Assembly: GCF_000281715.2 (NCBI RefSeq) | Contig: NZ_CP124576.1 | Span: forward strand, 2,115,501-2,179,500 | From: Sphingobium sp. AP49 | GTDB lineage: Bacteria; Pseudomonadota; Alphaproteobacteria; Sphingomonadales; Sphingomonadaceae | Direction of reading: 5' to 3' | DNA length: 64,000 bases | Made by a program: the position numbers and the translations under genes | Notes under the pieces: generated by a model | The model's input: the letters and a program-made list of their open reading frames with translations, nothing else | Database searches by the model: none | What the model was told of the DNA's origin: nothing | Part shown: piece by piece, positions 17,979-25,323 of the stretch | How positions within the stretch are numbered: position 1 is the stretch's first letter | Layout: every line of letters begins with the position of its first letter

Positions 17979-17997
17979 ATCCAATCATGAAATGGAT
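17979..17997. promoter_or_regulatory. Inverted repeat between TonB receptor and LysR genes
   Basis: ATCCA-N9-TGGAT (17979-17997) lies in the 124-bp divergent gap, directly before the LysR ATG at 18003. The arm sequence echoes the ATGGAT/ATCCAT dyad at 11191-11206. Spacing and placement fit a LysR autoregulatory site, but the arms are only 5 bp. Confidence 0.35.
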
Positions 17998-18002
17998 GGA
18001 TC

Positions 18003-18917
18003 ATGCGTTTCCGCGGCCTCGACCTCAATCTTCTGGCTGTCTTCGAAGGGCTCATGCAGACGCATTCGGTGTCCGGCGCGGCGCGGCAGATGCATCTGAG
18101 CCAGCCCGCGATGAGTGCTGCCCTAGCCCGGCTGCGCGACTATTTCGGTGATCCCCTGCTGGTGACCCATGGCAAACGCATGTATCCGACCGCCTTTGCA
18201 GAAAGTCTCGCGCCGCTGGTGCGTGAATGCCTCGGCGGGATTGAGACCCTCCTTGCGACATCGGCCTCCTTTGACCCGGCTGTTTCGCAACGAACCTTCA
18301 AGGTCATTGCGTCCGACTATGTGATCACGGCGCTCGTGGCGCCCTTGATGGCGGACCTGTCCAGCCTGGCGCCTGGCGTGAGGCTGCAGCTGATCTCGCC
18401 CGATCAGCACAGCCCCGAACTGATCGGGGATGGAAAGGCGGATCTGATGATCAGCCCGCGCGAATTTCTCTCCGCCGATCACCCGACGGAATTGCTGTTC
18501 GAGGAAGAGCATGTGGTGGTGGGATGGGACGAGAACCCGTTGCTTCAGGCTCCCATCGACGAAGCGAAATTTCTGGGAGCAGGCCATGTTGGCGTCGCCA
18601 TTGGTTCCCGGTCCAATATCGCCTTTGCCGATCGACATCTGGCGCTGATGGGCAAGCATCGCCGGATCGAGATATCGACCTCGTCCTTCACAACCGTTCC
18701 TTGGCTATTAGTGGGAACCCAGCGCCTGGCAGTCATGCATGAGCGGCTGGCGCGGGCGGCCATGCGCTTATTTCCGCTTACGTCGATGCCATTGCCTTTT
18801 GCCTTCCCTGTGATGCAGGAACTTGTCCAGTTCCATCAGACGCGCGCAGCTGACGAAGGGCTCAGCTGGCTTCGTGATCAATTGCGCCGTATAGCCTCCC
18901 ATCCACAAGATGGATAA
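18003..18917 (+). CDS. LysR-family regulator (next to ring-cleavage operon)
   Basis: The 304-residue protein starts MRFRGLDLNLLAVFEGLMQT, then SVSGAARQMHLSQPAMSAAL, a LysR winged helix of the NodD-like group. The effector domain has FKVIASDYVITALVAPLMAD and the C-terminal QLRRIASH. It is divergent from the TonB - cupin - SDR genes on its left and lies 81 bp upstream, in the same direction, of the six-gene ring-cleavage operon on its right. That makes it the natural candidate to control either or both. It is a paralogue of the LysR protein at 13126-14070 (same overall plan and similar N-terminus). Confidence 0.9.
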   Translation: MRFRGLDLNLLAVFEGLMQTHSVSGAARQMHLSQPAMSAALARLRDYFGDPLLVTHGKRMYPTAFAESLAPLVRECLGGIETLLATSASFDPAVSQRTFKVIASDYVITALVAPLMADLSSLAPGVRLQLISPDQHSPELIGDGKADLMISPREFLSADHPTELLFEEEHVVVGWDENPLLQAPIDEAKFLGAGHVGVAIGSRSNIAFADRHLALMGKHRRIEISTSSFTTVPWLLVGTQRLAVMHERLARAAMRLFPLTSMPLPFAFPVMQELVQFHQTRAADEGLSWLRDQLRRIASHPQDG

Positions 18918-18919
18918 AT

Positions 18920-18953
18920 TTCGATCCAAACAATCGAATTTTGATATTCAAAA
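18920..18953. promoter_or_regulatory. Two abutting palindromes ahead of the ring-cleavage operon
   Basis: TTCGAT-N7-ATCGAA (18920-18938) is immediately followed by TTTTGA-TAT-TCAAAA (18939-18953), both with perfect arms, in the 81-bp gap before the flavin monooxygenase gene. Two contiguous dyads filling one side of a short promoter region fit a regulator-binding array, plausibly for the upstream LysR protein. No convincing -35/-10 pair could be fixed. Confidence 0.5.
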
Positions 18954-18998
18954 GCGCGGCCTACACTTCTCCCATAACAGATTTGAGGAGAGGAACGC

Positions 18999-20114
18999 TT
19001 GGAAGCGCAGCGCATATTGGTCATTGGCGGTGGTATCGGGGGCCTGACGGCTGCGATTGCTCTCCGCGCCAAGGGGCACCAGGTAGATGTGATCGAGCGG
19101 GATCCCGACTGGTCTGTCTATGGCGTCGGCATCATCCAGCAGTCCAACGTCGTTCGCGCGATGGCGCAACTTGGCCTGCTGGACGATTATCTGTCTGCCG
19201 GAGTCGGCTTCGACGCGATCGAGATATTCCTTCCCAACGGGACGAAGATTGCCCGCGTGCCCTCGCCCCGGCTGGTCGAAGGGAAGCCCGCCAATGTCGG
19301 CATCGGTCGCCCAGCTCTCCACAAGGTGCTGGGCGACCGTACGCTGTCCAGCGGCGCGACCGTCCGTCTGGGCGTAACAGCCGAGCGCATCGTCGACGGA
19401 GCCGACTGCGTGACTGTCGATTTCTCCGATGGCAGCAGCGAGCGCTACGACCTGGTTGTGGGCGCGGACGGAGTCTATTCGCAGACGCGCGACCTCATTT
19501 TTCCCGATGCCCCCAAGCCCCAGTTCACCGGCCAGTCGGTATGGCGTTACAATTTCGCGCGCCCCGCAGGGCTGGATGCGCTGCAAGTCTATAACGGCCC
19601 AATCGGCGTTGGTCTCGTGCCCATCTCGGACGCGCTCATGTACATGTATGCGACCACGCCCGAGCCCGACAATCCGCGCTATCCGCTCGAGGGGCTGGCA
19701 GCGGTCATGCGTGCCAAGCTTTCGGGGACCGCGCCAGCCATTCAGGCGCTGGCGCAAGAGATCACACAAGATAGCGCTGTAGTCTATCGCCCGCTCGAAG
19801 GCCTGCTGGTCGAAGGGCCATGGCACAAGGGCAGGATCGTCCTGCTGGGAGACGCAGTCCACGCGACCACGCCGCATCTGGGGCAGGGCGCGGGTATGGC
19901 GATCGAAGACAGCCTGGTCCTGGCCGATGAACTCTCCAAACATGATGATCTGGAGAGCGTTTTTGAAGCCTATCATGCCCGCCGGTTCGAGCGGTGCGCC
20001 TATATCGTTCGGGCCAGCCTCGCCATCTGCCACGGTCAGATCGGCAAGGGGCCGCCTGTCGATAACGCGGCCGCCACCCATGAAATGTTCGAGATGATCG
20101 CCGAGCCGATCTGA
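18999..20114 (+). CDS. FAD-dependent aromatic monooxygenase
   Basis: The 371-residue protein is a group A flavin hydroxylase. GGGIGG at residues 10-15 binds the FAD ADP moiety; VVGADGVYSQTR is the DG motif; GRIVLLGDAVHATTPHLGQG near 278-297 is the GD motif contacting the ribityl chain. Such enzymes use NAD(P)H and O2 to put a hydroxyl group ortho or para to an existing phenol. The start is TTG at 18999, with GAGAGGA upstream; no nearby ATG gives the first beta strand. It leads the operon, so it should carry out the activating hydroxylation before the extradiol-type dioxygenase. The analogous step in the Herbaspirillum naringenin (fde) pathway is FdeE; this is functional analogy, not shown orthology. 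Confidence 0.88.
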   Translation: MEAQRILVIGGGIGGLTAAIALRAKGHQVDVIERDPDWSVYGVGIIQQSNVVRAMAQLGLLDDYLSAGVGFDAIEIFLPNGTKIARVPSPRLVEGKPANVGIGRPALHKVLGDRTLSSGATVRLGVTAERIVDGADCVTVDFSDGSSERYDLVVGADGVYSQTRDLIFPDAPKPQFTGQSVWRYNFARPAGLDALQVYNGPIGVGLVPISDALMYMYATTPEPDNPRYPLEGLAAVMRAKLSGTAPAIQALAQEITQDSAVVYRPLEGLLVEGPWHKGRIVLLGDAVHATTPHLGQGAGMAIEDSLVLADELSKHDDLESVFEAYHARRFERCAYIVRASLAICHGQIGKGPPVDNAAATHEMFEMIAEPI

Positions 20115-20157
20115 GGCGGCAGTCCGCCTCCCATGCTTTTACCCAAGGAGTTATCTG

Positions 20158-21060
20158 ATGAGCCGCGTTTCTGAAATTCGCTATGTCGGCTACGGCGTGC
20201 CCGACCTGGCCACCGAGCGGACCTTTTACGCCGATCAGTGGAAGCTGGTCGACGTAGGCGAGCAGGATGGCATGGTCCATTTTGCGGCCGATGGCGGCGA
20301 AGAGGCCTATGTCGTGCGCCTGCGCGAGAATGAAGATCGTCGCGTTGACGTGATCGCTCTTGCCGCTGAAAGCCAGGCCGATGTCGATGCGCTTCATGGC
20401 AAGGTGGTCGCCGCAGGCTGCCGGATTATCTTTCCACCTCGCAACCTAGCCACATTCGCGGGCGGCTATGGTTTTCGCTTCTTCTCGCTAGACGGCCTGC
20501 CATTCGAGATTTCCAGTGATGTCGAGCGGCGTACCGCACGAACGCTCAGCCGTTGGGACGGCATCCCACAGAAAATCAGTCACATCGTCCTCCATTCGCC
20601 CGATCATCAAGCTCTGGTCCGCTTCTTCGTCGACGTGTTGGGGTTCAAGATCAGCGACTGGCTGGGCGACTTCATGTGCTTCCTGCGCTGCAATGCAGCT
20701 CATCACCGGCTGGCCATCCTCCCGGGGCCTCCCTGTCTCAACCATGTCGCCTACGACATGCTGAGCGTCGACGACATGATGGTCGGCATCAACCGACTGC
20801 GCCAGAAGGGCACCGACATTCGTTGGGGTCCGGGCCGGCACACTGCGGGCAACAACACCTTCAGCTATTTCACGACGCCCACCGGCTTCGCCGTCGAATA
20901 CACTTCTGAACTGGAGGATGTCGATTTCGAGTCACATGAGCCACAGGTCCATGTGCCCGGCCCCAAGGTGATGGATCAGTGGGGCATCGGCACCGGCGGT
21001 CCTCAGACCATGCCACATCCCGAGGCCGACAAGGGCCTCTTCCAGCCGGTAGAGGCCTGA
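20158..21060 (+). CDS. Extradiol-type ring-cleavage dioxygenase (VOC superfamily)
   Basis: The 300-residue protein contains two vicinal-oxygen-chelate modules, as in type I extradiol dioxygenases. The C-terminal module has the 2-His-1-carboxylate iron site in the right places: H142 (HIVLHSPDH), H196 (LNHVAYDML) and E247 (FAVEYTSELE). The family opens catechol-type rings next to the diol. AAGGAG precedes the ATG. It directly follows the flavin hydroxylase, which would create the diol, and precedes the C-C hydrolase that would process the product. The exact substrate cannot be read from sequence; a flavonoid A ring or another acylated polyphenol is the working guess. Confidence 0.87.
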   Translation: MSRVSEIRYVGYGVPDLATERTFYADQWKLVDVGEQDGMVHFAADGGEEAYVVRLRENEDRRVDVIALAAESQADVDALHGKVVAAGCRIIFPPRNLATFAGGYGFRFFSLDGLPFEISSDVERRTARTLSRWDGIPQKISHIVLHSPDHQALVRFFVDVLGFKISDWLGDFMCFLRCNAAHHRLAILPGPPCLNHVAYDMLSVDDMMVGINRLRQKGTDIRWGPGRHTAGNNTFSYFTTPTGFAVEYTSELEDVDFESHEPQVHVPGPKVMDQWGIGTGGPQTMPHPEADKGLFQPVEA

Positions 21061-21063
21061 ACC

Positions 21064-22221
21064 ATGGCGCTGTTCGAATATTTCCCCAACTATATCTGGA
21101 ATCTCTCGATTTCGATCGCGATGGAGTCGGGCGCCCAACTCGGCGAAATCATCGACATGTGTCAGCCGATCCGGGATGCTGCCAATAGCGGCGCCGACGC
21201 CGGCACGCCCCAGTTCATGAAGGCCTGGGCGGCGATGGGCGACAAGCTGCTGGAACTAGCGGGAGAAGATGAAGCCAAAGGGCGCTATTTCTCCGCCTCG
21301 AACAAGCTGGAGCGGGCATCGCTCTATCTGATCACGGCCGAACGGATGCAGGGTCATGGCGCGCCCGGACGCGAGGCGACCTATGCCAAGGCGCGAGCGG
21401 CCTTCGACCGGTCGACCGCGCTTGGCCAGATCAATCGCGAGCGGGTGGAAATTCCGCTCGAGACCGGAACCATGCCTGCGCTTTTCACCCGTGCGCCCGG
21501 GGACGGCAGGAAGCCGGTAGTGGTGTTCTGCAATGGGCTCGATAGCTGCAAGGAGTTGCTTTACTGGAGCCGGCTCCCGGAAGAACTGGCTCGCCGGGGC
21601 ATATCTACCCTATGTGTGGATCAGCCCGGATCGGGCGAGGCGCTGCGACTGCAAGGTCTGCCTGTCGATCCGCATAGCGAAAGCTGGGCCAGCAAGGCCG
21701 TCGACTGGCTCGAGCAACAGCCCGAAGTCGACCCAAAAGCGATCGGCATGACCGGCATCTCGCTGGGGGGGCATTTTGCGCCACGCGCGGTCGCCTATGA
21801 GCCGCGCTTTGCCAGTGGCGCGGTCTGGGGGGCCAACCATAATTGGCGTGAGGTGCAGGACAAGCGCATGTCTCGCGAAGGGGAGAATCCGGTTCCCCAT
21901 TATTGGGCGCATGTCCATTGGGCGTTCGGTGCCAGCGATCAGGAGGACTTCCTGGCGAAATCGCAAGCCATGAATCTCAATGGCCATATGGACCGCATTG
22001 AGGTGCCATTCCTCGTCACCCATGGCGGAGACGATCGGCAGATCAGCGTCTCCTACGCAGATGATCTCTATGATCAGCTGATCAATTCACCTCGCCGTGA
22101 GAAGGTCATTTTCACTGCGCGAGAAGGCGGCGTCGAGCATGTCGGCGCCGACAATATGGCCTATGGCCGCGACCTCATCTCGGACTGGTTCGCCGAGACG
22201 CTGGGTGAGCACGCCCGATAA
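21064..22221 (+). CDS. Alpha/beta hydrolase, DHPON hydrolase/FrsA-like, probable C-C bond hydrolase
   Basis: The 385-residue protein has a long helical N-terminal cap (about 1-130), then a hydrolase core: VVVFCNGLDSCKEL (oxyanion region), GMTGISLGGHFAPR with nucleophile near Ser233, VTHGGDDRQIS with the acid near 322, and GGVEHVG with His near 359. The cap-plus-core layout matches 2,6-dihydroxypseudooxynicotine hydrolase and FrsA-like enzymes, which split C-C bonds of aryl ketones or diketones. The gene starts 3 bp after the dioxygenase stop, so it likely hydrolyses the ring-fission product or an acyl side chain in the cytoplasm. Confidence 0.82.
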   Translation: MALFEYFPNYIWNLSISIAMESGAQLGEIIDMCQPIRDAANSGADAGTPQFMKAWAAMGDKLLELAGEDEAKGRYFSASNKLERASLYLITAERMQGHGAPGREATYAKARAAFDRSTALGQINRERVEIPLETGTMPALFTRAPGDGRKPVVVFCNGLDSCKELLYWSRLPEELARRGISTLCVDQPGSGEALRLQGLPVDPHSESWASKAVDWLEQQPEVDPKAIGMTGISLGGHFAPRAVAYEPRFASGAVWGANHNWREVQDKRMSREGENPVPHYWAHVHWAFGASDQEDFLAKSQAMNLNGHMDRIEVPFLVTHGGDDRQISVSYADDLYDQLINSPRREKVIFTAREGGVEHVGADNMAYGRDLISDWFAETLGEHAR

Positions 22222-22688
22222 TGACAGAGGTTGCGGTCATCAACGCCTATATCCGCAGGGAGACGCGCATCAGCATGGCAATCAACGCCTTGTTGTCGCT
22301 GGTGATCTTCTTTGCGGTGTTCGGAATCGGCCGGCCGGTGGAAAGCTGGGGCGTCGGGCAATGGGTGTTCGATTTTCTTCCGCAGAGCTTCATGATCGCC
22401 TTGATGAGCGTTCTCATTCCTGGTGCGCTCGCCCGACAAAAGCTCAAAAATGGGACGCTGGCGCCTGGTCCTCATCGCTCGGTCCTTCCGCGCAATCTGC
22501 TGGTGCGCGCACTAATCCTGGCGGGATTATCGGCTAGCATCGGCACAGCTTTGGTTGCCGGATTGGTCTGGATGACGGGTATGGCGACGATCGCCCCAAT
22601 CCCTGCTCTGCTCTTCAAGACGACCTATGGTGCCATTCTCGCCCTGATCGTCACGCCTCCCGCTCTTCGCGCGGCTTTGGCCGCATGA
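22221..22688 (+). CDS. Small four-helix membrane protein of unknown function
   Basis: The 155-residue protein overlaps the hydrolase stop by one base (TAATG at 22219-22223) and therefore belongs to the operon. I see four hydrophobic helices: about 20-40, 50-70, 93-118 and 125-150. A basic loop RQKLKNGTLAPGPHRSVLPR sits between helices 2 and 3. No catalytic or binding motif is recognisable. It is too short for a classical transporter and resembles DUF2798-like two- or four-helix proteins only in general plan. A role in substrate entry, efflux or membrane anchoring of the pathway is possible but unsupported. Confidence 0.75.
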   Translation: MTEVAVINAYIRRETRISMAINALLSLVIFFAVFGIGRPVESWGVGQWVFDFLPQSFMIALMSVLIPGALARQKLKNGTLAPGPHRSVLPRNLLVRALILAGLSASIGTALVAGLVWMTGMATIAPIPALLFKTTYGAILALIVTPPALRAALAA

Positions 22689-22722
22689 TTTCATCATATC
22701 CCGTATTTCAAGGAATGCCCCG

Positions 22723-23514
22723 ATGACCCGCCGTTTCGTCGATCTGTCGATCACGCTCGACAATGATGTGGTTTCCGATCCGCCGTTTCTTCGGCCCAAA
22801 ATAACCTATCAGGCGCATGGTGAAACCGTCGCCGAGCTCCAGCATTTTTTCCCTGGCGTGACGGCGGAAGACACGCCTGATGGCGCGGGTTTCGCCGCCG
22901 CGGAATGGGTGACGCTCACGACCCATAACGGCACGCATCTGGACGCGCCCTATCATTTCCATCCCACCATGGATGGCCGCGACGGCGAACCGCAACGCTC
23001 GATCACGATCGACGAAGTGCCGCTGGAATGGTGTTTCCAGCCCGGCGTGAAGCTCGACTTCCGCCATTTCCCCGATGGCTATGTCGCCACCGCAGCCGAT
23101 GTCGAGGCCGAACTGGCCCGTCTCGGCCACAGCCTCCAGCCGCTCGACATCGTCCTGGTCAACACGGCCGCCGGCACGGCGCTGGGGCAGCCCGACTTTG
23201 TCAATCGCGGCTGCGGCATGGGCTATGAGGCGACCATCTATCTGACCGAGCGGGGCGTGCGCGTCACCGGCACCGATGCCTGGTCCTGGGATGCGCCGTT
23301 CAGCTACACTGCGCAGAAGGTCAAGGAGACCGGCGACACCTCACTGATCTGGGAAGGGCACAAGGCCGGCCGCGACATCGGCTATTGCCACCTGGAAAAG
23401 CTGCACAATCTGGAAAGCCTGCCCGGCTATGGCTTCATGGTCAGCTGCTTCCCGCACAAGATCAAGGGCGCGTCAGCCGGCTGGACCCGCGCGGTCGCAA
23501 TCTTCGAGGAATAG
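22723..23514 (+). CDS. Cyclase-family metal hydrolase (kynurenine formamidase/isatin hydrolase fold)
   Basis: The 263-residue protein has the family signature HNGTHLDAPYHFH at 68-80, which binds the metal (HxGTHxDxPxH). It starts with RRFVDLSITLDNDV, the usual first strand. Members hydrolyse amide, lactam or lactone-like bonds in small ring compounds. AAGGA precedes the ATG. In this operon, between the C-C hydrolase and the FAH-family enzyme, it most likely opens a lactone or acts on an enol/keto intermediate. The FAH gene begins two bases after its stop, indicating tight coupling. Confidence 0.85.
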   Translation: MTRRFVDLSITLDNDVVSDPPFLRPKITYQAHGETVAELQHFFPGVTAEDTPDGAGFAAAEWVTLTTHNGTHLDAPYHFHPTMDGRDGEPQRSITIDEVPLEWCFQPGVKLDFRHFPDGYVATAADVEAELARLGHSLQPLDIVLVNTAAGTALGQPDFVNRGCGMGYEATIYLTERGVRVTGTDAWSWDAPFSYTAQKVKETGDTSLIWEGHKAGRDIGYCHLEKLHNLESLPGYGFMVSCFPHKIKGASAGWTRAVAIFEE

Positions 23515-23516
23515 AG

Positions 23517-24485
23517 ATGCGCCTCGCCACTCTCAGCAATGGTCAGCCGGACGGCTGCCTGATCCTCGTCTCCCGCGATGCCTGTCGTTACCTGTCTGCA
23601 GTGGGCATTACGAACACGCTGCAGCAGGCGATCGAGCAATGGGACAGCGTCGAGCCGGCGCTGCGCCAGCTTGCCGACCGACTGGAACAGGGGGACGGCG
23701 ATGTGCTGGACGAAAGCCGCCTGCTCGCGCCTCTGCCTCGTGCCTGGCAATGGCTCGATGGTTCCGCTTTCCCGCAGCATGGCGAACTGATGCAGAAGGC
23801 GTTCAACCTGCCGCCGATCGAGACCGACCGGCCGCTCATGTATCAGGGCCTGTCCGACCGCTTCCTGTCCGGAACGCAGGATGTGGTACTTCCCAGCGAA
23901 GCTGACGGCATCGATTTCGAGGGCGAGTTCGGCATCATTACCGATGCCGTGCCGATGGGCACCAGCGCGCAGGACGCTCTGCCCCATATCAAGCTGGTCC
24001 TGCTCATCAACGACTGGTCGCTGCGCGCGATCGCACCGATCGAGATGAAGACCGGGTTTGGCTGGGTCCAGGCCAAGCCCGCCTGCTCTGTCGCGCCCTT
24101 TGCGGTCACGCCCGATGAACTGGGCGACGCATGGCAGGACGGTCGCGTCCATCTGCCGCTGCAGGTGCACGTCAACGATGTCTGGTTCGGAAATCCCCAT
24201 GGCGGCGAAATGGCGTTCGGCTTCCATGAACTGGTCGCCCACGCCGCCCGCACCCGCGATCTGGTCGCTGGAACCATCCTTGGCTCTGGAACGGTATCAA
24301 ACGCCAATTTTGAAGAGGTTGGTTCCTGCTGCGTGTCGGAACGACGCGCCATCGAGATGATCGAAAAAGGTGAACCTCAAACCCCCTTCCTGAGCTTCGG
24401 TGATCACGTTTCGCTCGGCGTAGCTGGGAACAACAGATCCGTTTTTGGCAACATCAACCAACAGATCATTGCCGCAAATTTCTGA
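23517..24485 (+). CDS. Fumarylacetoacetate hydrolase-family protein
   Basis: The 322-residue protein has the FAH core: FEGEFGIITD with metal ligands near E135/E137, LINDWSLRAI, then VNDVWFGNPHGGEMAFGFHE and GTILGSGTVSN. Length and KTGFGWVQAKPACSVAPFAV fit bacterial fumarylpyruvate/acylpyruvate hydrolase-like members, which cleave C-C bonds of diketo acids using Mg2+. The ATG at 23517 is fixed by GAGGA upstream and by its position two bases after the cyclase stop; longer in-frame extension lies within the cyclase gene. As the last gene of the ring-cleavage operon it would release central metabolites such as pyruvate or oxaloacetate; that is inference. Confidence 0.87.
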   Translation: MRLATLSNGQPDGCLILVSRDACRYLSAVGITNTLQQAIEQWDSVEPALRQLADRLEQGDGDVLDESRLLAPLPRAWQWLDGSAFPQHGELMQKAFNLPPIETDRPLMYQGLSDRFLSGTQDVVLPSEADGIDFEGEFGIITDAVPMGTSAQDALPHIKLVLLINDWSLRAIAPIEMKTGFGWVQAKPACSVAPFAVTPDELGDAWQDGRVHLPLQVHVNDVWFGNPHGGEMAFGFHELVAHAARTRDLVAGTILGSGTVSNANFEEVGSCCVSERRAIEMIEKGEPQTPFLSFGDHVSLGVAGNNRSVFGNINQQIIAANF

Positions 24486-24651
24486 TTCCCAAATTTTCAT
24501 GCGATCCGGGTTTCTTTGATAGAACCAATTTTGTCAGGACCCGGCGTTGACGGGAGATGATTCGAATGGCCGACGTTGGTCGAGAGCCGTTGAACCGGAA
24601 CGTCCGGAACTGGGCGACGAAAATTGATGGCTGAGAGTCTCATAAGGGTCG

Positions 24652-25152
24652 TCAAAGTGGCTGGGAGCGGTCGATCCGGCCGCTGTCGAGCAGCGGTGCG
24701 GCGTCGATCCAATCTGCGTCCATCAGCACGGCCAGCCTTTCCGTCGCGGCGAGGATCATGGCCTGTTCCCAGGTGGGGAGAGCGTCGAAGCGATCGGTGA
24801 AGCGCTTCTGCAACGGGTCGGGGGCGTCGGCCAGGGCGTCGCGGCCGGCGGGCAGCAGGGTCAGGTTGATCTGGCGCTTGTCGCGTTCGCCGCGCTGGCG
24901 CTGGACGAAGCCGAGCGCGACCAGCCGGTCGACGATCGCGGTGATCGTCGCCTGGCTGAATTGCAACGCCTGCGCCACGGCGGAGGGGGTGACGGACAGG
25001 CGCGTGTCGATTTCCCGCAGCACCAGCAATTGCGATGGCGTGAGCCCGGTCGTCGTCGCCAGCTGACGGCTGCCGATTTCGGTCGCGCGCAGGATGCGGC
25101 GCAGCGCGCGCAGGGTCAGGGAGGCGATTTCGGAATCCATGGGAAGGCGCAT
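24652..25152 (-). CDS. ectR: MarR-family regulator, EctR-type
   Basis: The 166-residue protein reads MRLPMDSEIASLTLRALRRI, then GLTPSQLLVLREID, TPSAVAQALQFSQATITAIV (recognition helix) and QRQRGERDKRQINLTLLPAG (wing), i.e. a MarR repressor. It is divergent from ectA, the place occupied by ectR in many ectoine clusters, where EctR1 of methylotrophs is a known repressor. Start at 25152 is chosen because a TATAAT reading leftward at 25201-25196 would put transcription near 25189; ATG 25140 is an alternative and neither has a strong ribosome-binding site. The gene symbol rests on family plus position. Confidence 0.8.
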   Translation of the reverse strand: MRLPMDSEIASLTLRALRRILRATEIGSRQLATTTGLTPSQLLVLREIDTRLSVTPSAVAQALQFSQATITAIVDRLVALGFVQRQRGERDKRQINLTLLPAGRDALADAPDPLQKRFTDRFDALPTWEQAMILAATERLAVLMDADWIDAAPLLDSGRIDRSQPL

Positions 25153-25195
25153 AGCGCGAAGTCCCGCAAAGCGCCAACGGGGCCAAAAATTCCTC

Positions 25196-25224
25196 ATTAT
25201 ATACTTCATCATATAAAATATAAT
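25196..25224. promoter_or_regulatory. Divergent ectR-ectA control region with facing TATAAT boxes
   Basis: ATTATAT (25196-25202) and ATATAAT (25218-25224) are perfect inverted arms 15 bp apart in an AT-rich island. Each arm supplies a TATAAT: rightward at 25219-25224 for ectA and leftward at 25201-25196 for ectR. No good -35 was found for either. A MarR dimer on this dyad would block both promoters. A related sequence, TAAAATATAATTCGG, recurs 86 bp to the right (25302-25316), against TAAAATATAATTTCGG here. Confidence 0.5.
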
Positions 25225-25280
25225 TTCGGCTTTGGGGTTGAAGATGGCGCTGATGATCGGCATATAACCGCCCGTCTCGC

Positions 25281-25312
25281 CGGAGAATCTGCTTCTCCGA
25301 GTAAAATATAAT
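25281..25312 (+). promoter_or_regulatory. Leader hairpin plus second TATAAT ahead of ectA
   Basis: CGGAGAA-TCTGC-TTCTCCG (25281-25299) is a perfect 7-bp stem with a 5-nt loop. It is followed by an AT-rich patch with TATAAT at 25307-25312 and the GGGAG ribosome-binding site at 25315-25319. If transcription starts near 25231 the hairpin lies in the ectA leader and could modulate translation; if the second TATAAT is used, it lies in the -35 to -10 region as a possible operator. The two readings cannot be separated by eye. Confidence 0.4.
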
Positions 25313-25323
25313 TCGGGAGATGA

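Noticed and set aside
24497..25186. A long minus-strand frame overlapping the MarR gene in another phase
   Set aside because: Arg/Ala/Pro-rich shadow; the MarR frame has clear winged-helix motifs.
25244..25267. A seven-residue leader ORF (ATG to TAA) between ectR and ectA, possible attenuator peptide
   Set aside because: No convincing ribosome-binding site, no regulatory codon run and no terminator/antiterminator pair; too short to support.
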